From Lactobacillus kitasatonis DSM 16761 = JCM 1039 (GTDB lineage Bacteria; Bacillota; Bacilli; Lactobacillales; Lactobacillaceae): a stretch of DNA of 64,000 nucleotides. Below are positions 1-8,135 of this stretch, one piece after another. The translations under genes were made by a program, and so were the position numbers. The notes under the pieces were generated by a model that was given only the letters and a program-made list of their open reading frames with translations, had not been told where the DNA came from and searched no databases. The stretch spans positions 50,105-114,104 of the forward strand of contig NZ_BALU01000005.1 in assembly GCF_000615285.1 (NCBI RefSeq), read 5' to 3'. Positions within the stretch are counted from its first letter, which is position 1, and each line of letters begins with the position of its first letter.

Positions 1-2
1 GT

Positions 3-332
3 ATTGCGATTGGTGATAATCAAAATGAAGGCATTCTTGAAGGAATCGTTACTAGATATAACGGTATTCCTATTCCAATCGATGCCTTTGAAGGTAAAAA
101 GAAGATCATGGAGCGACAAATCAAAGATTTGGATATCGTAGTCTTGATGACCGCGTATGCTGCTCATGACGCAACTTGGAATATTCAAGAATTTGCTTCA
201 AAATATGGCGTAAAATTTGCTGTTTCTTCATCCAAAGGCTACCGCTCATTTGAACGTGCACTATATCGTGCAGAAAATGGCTTGCCAGCATATGAAGGTA
301 CGCAAGCAATTGAATATAAAGAAGTTAAGTAA
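3..332 (+). CDS. DUF2325 domain protein, 3' part only
   Basis: The reading frame is open from the left edge (codon at base 3), so the start lies outside the window. The visible 109 residues begin IAIGDNQNEGILEGIVTRYN and contain a hydrophobic strand (DIVVLMTAYAAHD) and a C-terminal Ser/Arg segment (SSSKGYRSFERAL). This resembles the DUF2325 fold, a small Rossmann-like domain with a GGD/GDN-type start and a DxVVxxT-Y-xH motif, common in Firmicutes and of unknown function. It is inferred from motif pattern only. It ends in TAA with no clear hairpin before the next promoter. Confidence 0.55.
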   Translation: MAIGDNQNEGILEGIVTRYNGIPIPIDAFEGKKKIMERQIKDLDIVVLMTAYAAHDATWNIQEFASKYGVKFAVSSSKGYRSFERALYRAENGLPAYEGTQAIEYKEVK

Positions 333-354
333 GTATTAATATTGTTTTAGTCGG

Positions 355-383
355 TTGAGACCATAAATCCATTCAGGTAGAAT
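355..383 (+). promoter_or_regulatory. Sigma-A promoter for yitT-like gene
   Basis: TTGAGA (355-360) and TAGAAT (378-383) are separated by 17 bases, about 40 bases before the ATG at 424. Confidence 0.6.
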
Positions 384-423
384 GAAGCTAATAACTACTA
401 ACTAAAAGAAAGGACGCTTATAG

Positions 424-1260
424 ATGCGAAACATTAAACAACGTTCCTGGACAAAGGTTCTAGTATTTTTAGCAGCACTTGAAATTATGGCTATAGCGAT
501 TAACTTCTTTTATGGACCATTTAATATTGCAGGTGGTGGCTCAACCGGTATTTCAATTTTAATTGAAGCGGTATGGGGTATTGACCGTTCAATATCTGTT
601 TTTGTAATAAATACAGCGATGCTGATTTTAGCCGCAATCTTTTTAGGTAAAAAAGTTACCAAAAATATTTTAGCTGGTAGCTTGCTTTTGCCAATTTTAA
701 TGGAAATTACTCCTAGCTTCAAAATCACTGATGACAAATTAATGGCAGTGATGCTGGGTGGAGCTTTAATGGGTTTCGGTATTTCACTTCTTTACCGAAT
801 CGATGCTTCAAGCGGTGGTACAACAATTCCACCGATGATTTTAAAGAAGTATTTTTACTTAAGTCCAACAATCACTCTTACAATCATTGATACGATTGTG
901 ATTGTTGCCAACATTTTTGTCGATGGTATGGATGCTTTTCTTTTAGCAATCGTATCGCAAGTAGTTGCGACTATTACGATGCATTATACAGAGACAGGTC
1001 CTGATAAAAAATATCAAATACGTGTTATGTCGAATAAATATCTAGGTCAGATTCAAGATATGTTAAAAGATGAGTATCAAGGTTTAACTATTTACAATGT
1101 TACTGGCGGCTACAGTAATGAGGAAAGAAAGCAACTATTAACTATTGTGGATCCGCGTGAATATGGTCCATTGATTTCTAAAATTCATAAGATTGATAAG
1201 GATGCTTTTATCATTACTGAGAATGTGGCAAAAGTTCATGGCGGTCGCTGGGGAATTTAA
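424..1260 (+). CDS. YitT family membrane protein
   Basis: 278 residues, the usual length of the YitT family (DUF161 plus DUF2179). About the first 200 residues form five or six hydrophobic segments, with the conserved loop GGGSTGISILIE after the first helix and a second glycine-rich loop DASSGGTTIPP. The C-terminal third is a soluble DUF2179 domain (IRVMSNKYLGQIQ to the end). The family is a predicted membrane transporter or sensor whose substrate is not established. The RBS AAAGGACG precedes the ATG. It looks monocistronic, between its own promoter and the rplU promoter. Confidence 0.9.
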   Translation: MRNIKQRSWTKVLVFLAALEIMAIAINFFYGPFNIAGGGSTGISILIEAVWGIDRSISVFVINTAMLILAAIFLGKKVTKNILAGSLLLPILMEITPSFKITDDKLMAVMLGGALMGFGISLLYRIDASSGGTTIPPMILKKYFYLSPTITLTIIDTIVIVANIFVDGMDAFLLAIVSQVVATITMHYTETGPDKKYQIRVMSNKYLGQIQDMLKDEYQGLTIYNVTGGYSNEERKQLLTIVDPREYGPLISKIHKIDKDAFIITENVAKVHGGRWGI

Positions 1261-1273
1261 TTTATTCAAATTA

Positions 1274-1302
1274 TTGATATCCACTAAAAACCGTTGTATT
1301 AT
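1274..1302 (+). promoter_or_regulatory. Sigma-A promoter of rplU-rpmA
   Basis: TTGATA (1274-1279), 17-base spacer, TATTAT (1297-1302). The transcript would start near 1309 and give a leader of about 110 bases before rplU. Confidence 0.75.
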
Positions 1303-1311
1303 ATAAGAGTT

Positions 1312-1421
1312 GTATTTGTGGGTACCTCCACATCTGCAACCGCACGGCTTGAGGTTAGAAGTCTTCTTGAGTAAGAAGCACCCCAGTTCGGCGAGTCTAA
1401 GTATTTTTTCGGAGGTGTACA
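1312..1421 (+). ncRNA. Ribosomal protein L21 leader
   Basis: The stretch between the promoter and rplU is long and structured: a GGGTACCTCC...CGGAGGTGT pairing, GC-rich arms (CAACCGCACGGCTTGAGG) and GCACCCCAGTTCGGCG. Firmicutes rplU genes are commonly preceded by an L21 leader RNA thought to mediate autogenous control. The assignment rests on position and structure; a covariance-model search would settle it. Confidence 0.7.
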
Positions 1422-1422
1422 A

Positions 1423-1734
1423 ATGTACGCAATTATTAAGACCGGTGGTAAGCAATACAAAGTTGCAGAAGGCGACAGCGTATTTGTAGAAAAGCTTGAT
1501 GCTAAAGAAGGTAGCGAAGTAACTTTTGACGAAGTTATCCTTGTAGCTAATGGTGACGACGTTAAGGTTGGTACTCCATTAGTAGATGGTGCTAAGGTAA
1601 CTGCTAAAGTTGAAAAGCAAGGTAAGGAAAAGAAAGTTGTAACTTTCAAGTACAAGCCTAAGAAGCACTCACACAGCAAGTATGGTCACCGTCAACCTTA
1701 CACTAAGGTTACAGTTGAAAAGATTGAAGCTTAA
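1423..1734 (+). CDS. rplU: 50S ribosomal protein L21
   Basis: 103 residues starting [18 protein letters not shown], the invariant L21 start, and ending in the basic segment [20 protein letters not shown]. It binds 23S rRNA in the large subunit. The RBS is GGAGGTG at 1411-1417. Codon use is strongly biased (AAG, GGT, GTA), as in highly expressed genes. It is followed after 14 bases by rpmA, with no prp (ysxB) gene between them. Confidence 0.98.
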   Translation: MYAIIKTGGKQYKVAEGDSVFVEKLDAKEGSEVTFDEVILVANGDDVKVGTPLVDGAKVTAKVEKQGKEKKVVTFKYKPKKHSHSKYGHRQPYTKVTVEKIEA

Positions 1735-1754
1735 TTTTCAGAGGTGAAATGATT

Positions 1755-2045
1755 ATGAATATTTTAGGTATGAAATTATTTGCCCACCACAAGGGTGGCG
1801 GTTCTACTGCCAACGGTCGTAACTCAGCTGGTCGTCGTTTAGGCGCTAAGGCTGGTGACGGTCAATCAATCCACGCAGGTTCAATTATTTACCGTCAACG
1901 TGGTACTAAGATTCACCCAGGCAAGAACGTAGGTCAAGGTGGAGACGACACTTTATTTGCACTTGTTAACGGCGTTGTTAAGTTTGAACGTCTTGGCAAG
2001 TTCAAGAAGCAAGTTTCTGTATACCCAGCTGAAGAAGCTAAGTAA
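1755..2045 (+). CDS. rpmA: 50S ribosomal protein L27
   Basis: 96 residues. ATG 1755 is preferred to ATG 1749 because the RBS AGAGGTG (1740-1746) sits 8 bases from the former and 2 from the latter. The mature core begins [21 protein letters not shown]. The preceding MNILGMKLF is a nine-residue extension of the kind removed by the Prp cysteine protease in Bacillus and Staphylococcus (cut between F and A). L27 reaches into the peptidyl-transferase centre, so removal of the extension matters. The protease gene is not in its usual place between rplU and rpmA. Confidence 0.96.
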   Translation: MNILGMKLFAHHKGGGSTANGRNSAGRRLGAKAGDGQSIHAGSIIYRQRGTKIHPGKNVGQGGDDTLFALVNGVVKFERLGKFKKQVSVYPAEEAK

Positions 2046-2061
2046 TTCAGGATATAATTAA

Positions 2062-2096
2062 GAAAGACGAATGGTAATTTGCCATTCGTCTTTTTT
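2062..2096 (+). terminator. Intrinsic terminator of rplU-rpmA
   Basis: GACGAATGG (2066-2074) pairs with CCATTCGTC (2082-2090), followed by six T. Its tail (2085-2108) is repeated exactly at 53560-53583. Confidence 0.9.
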
Positions 2097-2174
2097 GGTG
2101 CTCTTTTTCAAGTAATAAAACTTAAATTTTAGTATAATAGATTAAAATTATTTTAAGCAAAGAAGGTTCTGATT

Positions 2175-3284
2175 ATGGAAGAAAAGCAAGAATTATTGTC
2201 ATTGATTAATAACCGAATTAACCATGTCGCAGACTTAATTAAAGAGCACGATGCAGATGCGTTGATTATTTTTAATCAAGCAAATTATCGTTATCTAACT
2301 AACTTTACAGGTGAAGAAGCCCAACTTATTTTAACTGCTGATGGTGAACGTACCCTTTTATCAGATTCACGCTTTGCAGGACAAATTAAAGCCCAAGCTC
2401 CGGGTGAAATGGATGTCATTATGAAACACGCTAGTGACTATGAAGAACTCACTAAGTCCCTTAAAAAGCTCAATGTAAAAAAGGTTTTAGTTGAAGGCGA
2501 ATTTGTTTCAGCTAGTGAATATGCTAAATTAAAAGAACTTAATCCTGATATTGATTTTGAAATGGTTGAAGAATTGGTTGAACGCGTCCGCAATGTTAAG
2601 GATGAATTAGAAATTGCAGCATTGCGCAAGGCAATTGACATTTCAATGGAAAGCTTTAAGGCAATTTTGCCAATGATTAAACCAGGGGTTAAAGAACGTG
2701 CAGTTGGGGCAAAACTTGATTATTTATTCAAAATTAATGGCGGAGATGGCCCAGATTTTGATACAATTATAGCTTCTGGTGTTCGTTCAGCTTGGGCTCA
2801 TGGTGTTGCCAGCGATAAAGAAATCGAAGAAGGCGACATGATCGTCATTGACTTTGGTAGTTTTTACCATGGTTATGCTGCCGATATTACGCGAACAGTT
2901 GCATTAGGTGAAGTAGATCCTGAGATGCATAAGATTTATGACATTGTTCATGAAGCACAACGTCGTGGTATTGAAGCTGCCGTTATTGGCAATACTGGTC
3001 ATGACGTTGATAAGGCGGCTCGTGATTACATTACTGAACAAGGCTATGGTGAGTACTTTGGCCATGGTATTGGTCACGGAATCGGCCTTGAAATTCATGA
3101 ACTTTGCCAACCAGCTTTGCCATTTAGAACAACTAAATTAGTCAACAATATGGTTCATACCGTTGAACCAGGTATTTACTTGCCTGATAAAGGCGGAGTT
3201 AGAATCGAAGATGATATTTTAGTCCACGATCAGACACCTGAAACGCTATCAACTTTGCCTAAGGATGAATTAATTTCTTTATAG
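2175..3284 (+). CDS. Xaa-Pro aminopeptidase (M24B)
   Basis: 369 residues. An N-terminal creatinase-like domain (about 1-140) is followed by a pita-bread metallopeptidase domain. Metal ligands of the M24 family can be read: Asp in MIVIDFGS, Asp in YAADITRT, His in FGHGIGHGIGLEIHE, Glu in TVEPGIYLP and Glu in VRIEDDILV. The enzyme removes N-terminal residues preceding proline, or splits X-Pro dipeptides; sequence alone does not separate PepP from PepQ, though length favours either. The RBS AAAGAAGG lies before ATG 2175. A TATAAT at 2133-2138 could serve as -10 but no good -35 is seen. In B. subtilis a homologue (yqhT) also precedes efp. Confidence 0.88.
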   Translation: MEEKQELLSLINNRINHVADLIKEHDADALIIFNQANYRYLTNFTGEEAQLILTADGERTLLSDSRFAGQIKAQAPGEMDVIMKHASDYEELTKSLKKLNVKKVLVEGEFVSASEYAKLKELNPDIDFEMVEELVERVRNVKDELEIAALRKAIDISMESFKAILPMIKPGVKERAVGAKLDYLFKINGGDGPDFDTIIASGVRSAWAHGVASDKEIEEGDMIVIDFGSFYHGYAADITRTVALGEVDPEMHKIYDIVHEAQRRGIEAAVIGNTGHDVDKAARDYITEQGYGEYFGHGIGHGIGLEIHELCQPALPFRTTKLVNNMVHTVEPGIYLPDKGGVRIEDDILVHDQTPETLSTLPKDELISL

Positions 3285-3300
3285 TTGTAATTTTAATAGG

Positions 3301-3329
3301 TTGAAGTTATAGCCAAAACCGTTTAAGAT
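3301..3329 (+). promoter_or_regulatory. Candidate sigma-A promoter of efp operon
   Basis: TTGAAG (3301-3306), 17-base spacer, TAAGAT (3324-3329), 35 bases before efp. Confidence 0.5.
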
Positions 3330-3364
3330 TGGTAAGATATTAATGTAGAAATGAGGGACTTAAA

Positions 3365-3934
3365 ATGACAATGATTTCAGTAAACGAATTCAAGAATGGC
3401 CTTACTATTCAATACAACAACGATTTATGGCGCATTGTTGAATTCCAACACGTAAAACCAGGTAAGGGTAGTGCCTTTGTACGTTCAAAGCTTAAGAGCT
3501 TGAGAACTGGTGCTGTCCAAGAATATACTTTCCGTTCAACTGCTAAGGTTGAAACTGCAGATATTCAAACCAAGTCAATGCAATACTTATACAACGATGG
3601 TACAAGTTACGTATTTATGGATACTTCAACTTATGACCAATTGGCAATTCCAAACGAACAAATTGGTGATGAATCTAAGTACTTACTTGAAAACATGGTT
3701 GTTAGTGTAATTATGCACGATGGTGAAACTTTAGGTATTCAATTGCCTAACACTGTTGATTTGAAGGTTGCTAAGACTGAACCTAACATCAAGGGTGATA
3801 CTTCATCAGGTGGTGGTAAACCAGCTACTATGGAAACTGGATTGGTAGTTAACGTACCATTCTTCATTAACGAAGGCGATATTTTAACTATTAACACTTC
3901 TGACGGTACATACGTATCACGTGCAAATAAGTAG
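3365..3934 (+). CDS. efp: Elongation factor P
   Basis: 189 residues, the standard three-domain EF-P length. It rescues ribosomes stalled on polyproline. The loop lysine that reaches the P-site tRNA is in [13 protein letters not shown], residue 34 from this ATG or 32 from the ATG six bases later. The RBS GAGGGA is best spaced for the first ATG. No lysine-modifying enzyme is encoded nearby. In B. subtilis efp is followed by accB-accC; here it runs straight into the asp23-like gene and nusB, so the acetyl-CoA carboxylase genes are absent from this locus. Confidence 0.97.
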   Translation: MTMISVNEFKNGLTIQYNNDLWRIVEFQHVKPGKGSAFVRSKLKSLRTGAVQEYTFRSTAKVETADIQTKSMQYLYNDGTSYVFMDTSTYDQLAIPNEQIGDESKYLLENMVVSVIMHDGETLGIQLPNTVDLKVAKTEPNIKGDTSSGGGKPATMETGLVVNVPFFINEGDILTINTSDGTYVSRANK

Positions 3935-3951
3935 TTTTTTGAGGTAGCGAA

Positions 3952-4386
3952 ATGGCAGATAGTTCAAAAATTCTCTTAAGTGGCGAAGAAAACAGCGAAC
4001 AAATTAAAATTGATCCTAGCGTTTTAGAAGTTATTTTGGGTATTGCTGCTGAAAAAGTTGATGGCGTTGCAGGTATGCGCGGCAGTTTAAGATCAGGCCT
4101 TAACTGGGTTCTTGGTCGTGAAGATCACGGTAAGGGCGTTAATGTTAAAGTTGATGATGATAACAAGTTAGTTGCCGATGTTTATGTATATCTTGAAAGC
4201 GGCGTAAATGTTCCTAAGGTTGGAATGGAAATTCAAAAACAACTAAAGGCACAATTACTGCAAATGACTGACCTTGAACTAAAGTCAATTAATGTACATG
4301 TTGTAGGTTTAGTTTTCCCAGAAGATGAAAAAGATACTGAGCAAACTACCTCAGAGCTGTTTCCGGAGGATGAAGTAGAGAAATAA
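3952..4386 (+). CDS. Asp23/Gls24 family protein (YqhY type)
   Basis: 144 residues. The Asp23 domain (about residues 15-120) starts IKIDPSVLEVILGIAAEKV and contains GMRGSLRSGL and the amphipathic NVPKVGMEIQKQLK. The tail is acidic (EDEKDTEQTTSELFPEDEVEK). The family includes Gls24/Asp23 envelope-stress proteins. Position between efp and nusB identifies the YqhY branch, which in Bacillus is linked genetically to acetyl-CoA carboxylase control. Its stop overlaps the nusB start by one base (TAATG). A second Asp23-family gene is at 22880. Confidence 0.9.
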   Translation: MADSSKILLSGEENSEQIKIDPSVLEVILGIAAEKVDGVAGMRGSLRSGLNWVLGREDHGKGVNVKVDDDNKLVADVYVYLESGVNVPKVGMEIQKQLKAQLLQMTDLELKSINVHVVGLVFPEDEKDTEQTTSELFPEDEVEK

Positions 4387-4778
4387 TGAACCAACACGAA
4401 AGTCGCAAAGTTGCTATGCAAGCCATTTATTTGGCTAATCAAGAGCCAGATTTAAATGCTGAAGAAGTTGAAGCAAAAGTCGTTGCAACGCTTAATTTAA
4501 AACAGCTTTCTGCCTATTCGAAGAAGTTAATCGAAGGTGTGATTGAAAATCGTGCAGATTTACAATCTGCTTTGTCTGAGCACCTAAAAAAGGGCTGGCG
4601 TCTTGAGCGCGTAAGTCAAATTGTCGTTGCTATTATGGAAGTTGCTCTTTTTGAAATTAAGAATAGCGATGAAATCGATCCTAAAGCAGCAGTAAATGAA
4701 GCTTTGAATTTATGTGACGAATTTGCTGAGCCAAAAGAAAAGCCATTTATTAATGGTATGTTAGCAAACTTTGTTTAA
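4386..4778 (+). CDS. nusB: Transcription antitermination protein NusB
   Basis: 130 residues, all-helical NusB fold, starting MNQHESRKVAMQAIYLANQE, with the conserved C-terminal KAAVNEALNLCDEFAEPKEKPFINGMLANF. NusB with NusE (S10) binds boxA in rRNA leaders. It is translationally coupled to the Asp23 gene (TAATG). A strong terminator follows after seven bases. Confidence 0.96.
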   Translation: MNQHESRKVAMQAIYLANQEPDLNAEEVEAKVVATLNLKQLSAYSKKLIEGVIENRADLQSALSEHLKKGWRLERVSQIVVAIMEVALFEIKNSDEIDPKAAVNEALNLCDEFAEPKEKPFINGMLANFV

Positions 4779-4784
4779 TGGATG

Positions 4785-4815
4785 AATAGCCGGCAGTTTT
4801 GCCGGCTATTTTTTT
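4785..4815 (+). terminator. Intrinsic terminator after nusB
   Basis: AATAGCCGGC (4785-4794) pairs with GCCGGCTATT (4801-4810), followed by a T run. It lies only 20 bases before folD, so folD transcription is either read-through or started inside nusB. Confidence 0.9.
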
Positions 4816-4834
4816 AACAGTAAGGAGAAATTTA

Positions 4835-5686
4835 ATGGGAAAAATTCTTGATGGTAAGGCTTTAGCCAATTTATTAGGGGAAAATCTTAAAGAAAAGGTT
4901 AAGAATTTAAAAGCTGAAGGAATAACGCCACATTTTTGCGTAATAAATATTGGTGACGATACTGCTAGCAAGATCTATGTTCGTTCAAAAAAACGCAAAG
5001 CTGAAAAATTAGGCATTATTCAAGATATTTATCAAATGCCAGCTGACACTAAGCAACAAGAAGTATTAGATTTAATTGATAAATTAAATACTGATCCCGA
5101 AATAAATGGCCTTATGGTTCAAATGCCAACTCCTGAACAAATTAGTGCAGATGAATTGCTAGCAAGAATTGATCCCAATAAAGACGTTGATAGTTTAACT
5201 CCTGCTAATGTTGGTCGCCTTTGGCTAAAGGATCACTTTGTAGAACCAGCAACTGCAGAAGGTATTATGGCTCTTTTAAAGCATTATGAAATTCCACTTA
5301 ATGGTAAAAATGTTGTTATCATTGGCAGAAGCAATATTGTAGGTAAGCCCCTCGCCGCATTAATGCTAGAAAAAAATGCTACTATAACGATTGCCCATTC
5401 AAAGACACAAAATTTAGCCAGCCTTACCAAAAGAGCCGATGTCATTGTTTCAGCGACAGGAGAACCATGTTTAATTAAAGCTGATATGGTAAAAGACAGT
5501 GTCATTGTTGTTGACGTAGGAATAAATCGCGTTAATGGCAAGCTAGTTGGTGATGTTGATTTTGATGCAGTAAAAGAAAAAGCTAGCTATATTACTCCTG
5601 TCCCTGGTGGTGTAGGTCCTCTTACTGTACAATTCTTAATGGAAGCAGTAGTTAATTTAACTAGGAGACAAAATGGCCGAAAATAA
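4835..5686 (+). CDS. folD: Methylenetetrahydrofolate dehydrogenase/cyclohydrolase
   Basis: 283 residues from ATG 4835, chosen because TAAGGAG lies just upstream; an upstream in-frame TTG at 4799 falls inside the terminator. It interconverts 5,10-methylene-THF and 10-formyl-THF using NADP. Visible signatures are the catalytic segment YVRSKKRKAEKLGI (Tyr and Lys), the loop DVDSLTPANVGRL, the dinucleotide-binding IIGRSNIVGKPLA and the C-terminal ITPVPGGVGPLT. Its end overlaps xseA by 14 bases. Confidence 0.97.
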   Translation: MGKILDGKALANLLGENLKEKVKNLKAEGITPHFCVINIGDDTASKIYVRSKKRKAEKLGIIQDIYQMPADTKQQEVLDLIDKLNTDPEINGLMVQMPTPEQISADELLARIDPNKDVDSLTPANVGRLWLKDHFVEPATAEGIMALLKHYEIPLNGKNVVIIGRSNIVGKPLAALMLEKNATITIAHSKTQNLASLTKRADVIVSATGEPCLIKADMVKDSVIVVDVGINRVNGKLVGDVDFDAVKEKASYITPVPGGVGPLTVQFLMEAVVNLTRRQNGRK

Positions 5687-7031
5687 GTATTTAACGGTTA
5701 CTGATTTAAATTATTATATTACGCAGAAATTTAAAAACGATCCATACTTGCACAAGGTCTTTTTGCAAGGGGAATTGTCAAACTTCAGATATCGGCGTAA
5801 TTCACACCAGTATTTCTCACTAAAAGATGAAAAATCTAAAATCAATGTGGTGATGTTTCGTTCATACTTTGATAAGGTTAAATTTAAACCTGAAGAAGGA
5901 ATGAAGGTATACGTTACTGGTTACGTCAGTGTGTATGGCCCTCAAGGTTCATATCAGTTTTACGCTGAAGGCATGGAACCAGCGGGACTTGGTGCTCTTT
6001 ATGAACAGTTAAAGCAGTTGCAAGCAAAACTTGCTAAAGAAGGCTTGTTCAATCAAGATCATAAGAGAAAATTACCTCGTTTTCCTGACCGAATAGCAGT
6101 TGTAACGAGTGCTTCAGGTGCGGTTATTCACGATATCATGGTAACTGCTAACCGTCGTTTCCCTCATGCAGAGATCGATTTGTATCCTGCACAAGTACAG
6201 GGTGATACTGCGGCAGATTCTTTGGTACGTGCGATGCGTCAAATAGCAGAACAAGGCGACAAATACGATGTGATGATCATTGGTCGTGGTGGTGGTTCTC
6301 TTGAAGATTTGTGGCCTTTCAATGAAGAAGAAGTGGTACGACAGATTTATGCAATGCCAATGCCAGTCATTTCTTCAGTTGGTCACGAAACGGACACCAC
6401 TTTGTGTGACTTGGTAGCCGATGCTAGAGCTGCTACGCCAACTGCTGCGGCTGAATATGCTACGCCTAATTTGGTTGATGAACTAGCTGGTATTCAACAA
6501 TTACGCAGTCGTTTGTTTTCAAGCATGCAGGCGATCATTCGTGAAAAGCGTGATCGTTTAAAGAGAATAGAAAACTCAGTTATTATGCGTGAGCCAACTC
6601 GTTTGTATGATCAACAGATTGAGACAGTAGATCGTCTAAAGGATCGCTTGCATAATAGCATGAAAAATAAGGTAGATCGCTCAAAACAAAGTTATCTTTT
6701 ATTGAAACAAAGATTGTTTAGTGCAAGCCCTGATAAGCAGATGCAGCAAATGCAGCAACAAGAGCACTTTTTGGCTAAGCGTCTAGCTGACAACATGAAT
6801 CATTATTTGAAAGATAAGCGCAATAGTTTTAGTAAAATTGTGCAGCAGCTTGATGACTATAGTCCGCTTAAAACCTTAGAGCGCGGCTTTGTCTATACCA
6901 CGGACGCTAATGGCAAAACTGTTAGCTCAGTCAAGCAAGTAAAGAAAAATGAAAGATTGAATTTGCACTTTAAAGATGGTCAAGTTGAAGCAACTGTTAC
7001 AAAAATAGAGGAAGAAAATAATGCCAACTAA
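5673..7031 (+). CDS. xseA: Exodeoxyribonuclease VII large subunit
   Basis: 452 residues. An N-terminal OB fold (about 5-100; KVFLQGELSNFRYRRNSHQY) precedes the catalytic domain with VVTSASGAVIHDI, IGRGGGSLEDLWPFNEE and SVGHETDTTLCDLVADARA, then a long coiled coil (about 270-400) that binds XseB. It degrades single-stranded DNA from both ends. RBS AGGAGAC lies inside folD; overlaps on both sides indicate coupling folD-xseA-xseB. Confidence 0.97.
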   Translation: MAENKYLTVTDLNYYITQKFKNDPYLHKVFLQGELSNFRYRRNSHQYFSLKDEKSKINVVMFRSYFDKVKFKPEEGMKVYVTGYVSVYGPQGSYQFYAEGMEPAGLGALYEQLKQLQAKLAKEGLFNQDHKRKLPRFPDRIAVVTSASGAVIHDIMVTANRRFPHAEIDLYPAQVQGDTAADSLVRAMRQIAEQGDKYDVMIIGRGGGSLEDLWPFNEEEVVRQIYAMPMPVISSVGHETDTTLCDLVADARAATPTAAAEYATPNLVDELAGIQQLRSRLFSSMQAIIREKRDRLKRIENSVIMREPTRLYDQQIETVDRLKDRLHNSMKNKVDRSKQSYLLLKQRLFSASPDKQMQQMQQQEHFLAKRLADNMNHYLKDKRNSFSKIVQQLDDYSPLKTLERGFVYTTDANGKTVSSVKQVKKNERLNLHFKDGQVEATVTKIEEENNAN

Positions 7032-7263
7032 GAAAAATAATTTTGAAGAACAATTAAACAATTTGGAACAAATCGTAACTAATCTTGAAAATGGCAATGT
7101 TCCATTGGAAGATGCATTGAAGCAATTCCAAGAAGGCGTAAAAATTAGTCGTGACTTGGATAAAAAGTTAACTAGTGCCGAAGAAACTGTCGCTAAATTG
7201 ATTGATAGTGATGGCACCGAACATAAATTGGATCCTAATAACGCATCAGCACCAGAGGAATAA
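7021..7263 (+). CDS. xseB: Exodeoxyribonuclease VII small subunit
   Basis: 80 residues, helical hairpin, with the family core FEEQLNNLEQIVTNLENG followed by PLEDALKQFQEGVK. It wraps onto the XseA coiled coil in multiple copies. Start overlaps xseA by 11 bases; ispA follows two bases after its stop. Confidence 0.95.
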   Translation: MPTKKNNFEEQLNNLEQIVTNLENGNVPLEDALKQFQEGVKISRDLDKKLTSAEETVAKLIDSDGTEHKLDPNNASAPEE

Positions 7264-7265
7264 AA

Positions 7266-8135
7266 ATGACAGCATTTACTTACTTTAAAGATGATTGGAC
7301 ACCTGTTATTGATGATTATTTAGCTAAGCATTTGGCTGACGAAGTTGATAGTAAGAAGCTTAGTCAAATTATGTCATATTCAGTAATGGCTGGTGGCAAG
7401 CGACTTAGACCACTTCTTTTCTTAGCTACTTTGAACGCTTTAGGAAAGAAGATCGAAGAACCAGAAATTCGAATTGCCTGTGGAATTGAGCTAATCCATA
7501 CTTACTCATTAATTCATGACGATTTGCCTGCAATGGACAATGATGATTACCGTCGTGGCAAGCTTACTAGTCATAAAAAATGGGGTGAAGCTGAAGCTAT
7601 TTTGGCTGGGGATGCACTTTTACCTTTAGGAATTCAATGGATCGCCGAAGGCAGCAACTCCGCTGATTTAGTTAAGATTATTACGCAAGCAGTTGGCCCT
7701 AATGGCATGGTAGGCGGTCAATATTTGGATATAGATTCAACTAATAATGAAAGTGTTGCTGGGGATGCCAAGTTCATCAATAAGATGGAATGGCTTAAAA
7801 CTGGCTGCTTAATTAAGGCTAGTGTTGAACTGGCTGCTGTTTATGCTAAAGCTACAGATATTGAGCAAGTTAAATTAATCGACTATGCCAAGGCCTTGGG
7901 CCGTTCTTATCAAATTTACGATGATTTGGTTGATGTGGTTGAAACTAGTGAAGAAGCTGGAAAGGCAACGCATAAAGATAAAGAAGAGGGCAAAAACAAT
8001 ACTTTGACTCTTCTTGGTATTGATAAGAGTCGTAAAGAATTGAAAGATTTGATTAAGCAAGCCAAAGATGATTTGCACGGCTTAAATGGTGAAGTTTTGG
8101 CAGGATTTTTGGATCTATATCAAAAGGTGTTATAA
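7266..8135 (+). CDS. ispA: Farnesyl/geranyl diphosphate synthase
   Basis: 289 residues, trans-isoprenyl diphosphate synthase. First Asp-rich motif is DDLPAMDNDD followed by RRGK; second is the shorter YDDLVDVV; the KTG (EWLKTGCLIKAS) and GGKRLRP motifs are present. It condenses IPP with DMAPP/GPP to make the C15 precursor for undecaprenyl lipid. The product length is inferred. No dxs follows, consistent with mevalonate-pathway lactobacilli. The stop abuts the tlyA ATG (TAAATG). Confidence 0.93.
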   Translation: MTAFTYFKDDWTPVIDDYLAKHLADEVDSKKLSQIMSYSVMAGGKRLRPLLFLATLNALGKKIEEPEIRIACGIELIHTYSLIHDDLPAMDNDDYRRGKLTSHKKWGEAEAILAGDALLPLGIQWIAEGSNSADLVKIITQAVGPNGMVGGQYLDIDSTNNESVAGDAKFINKMEWLKTGCLIKASVELAAVYAKATDIEQVKLIDYAKALGRSYQIYDDLVDVVETSEEAGKATHKDKEEGKNNTLTLLGIDKSRKELKDLIKQAKDDLHGLNGEVLAGFLDLYQKVL

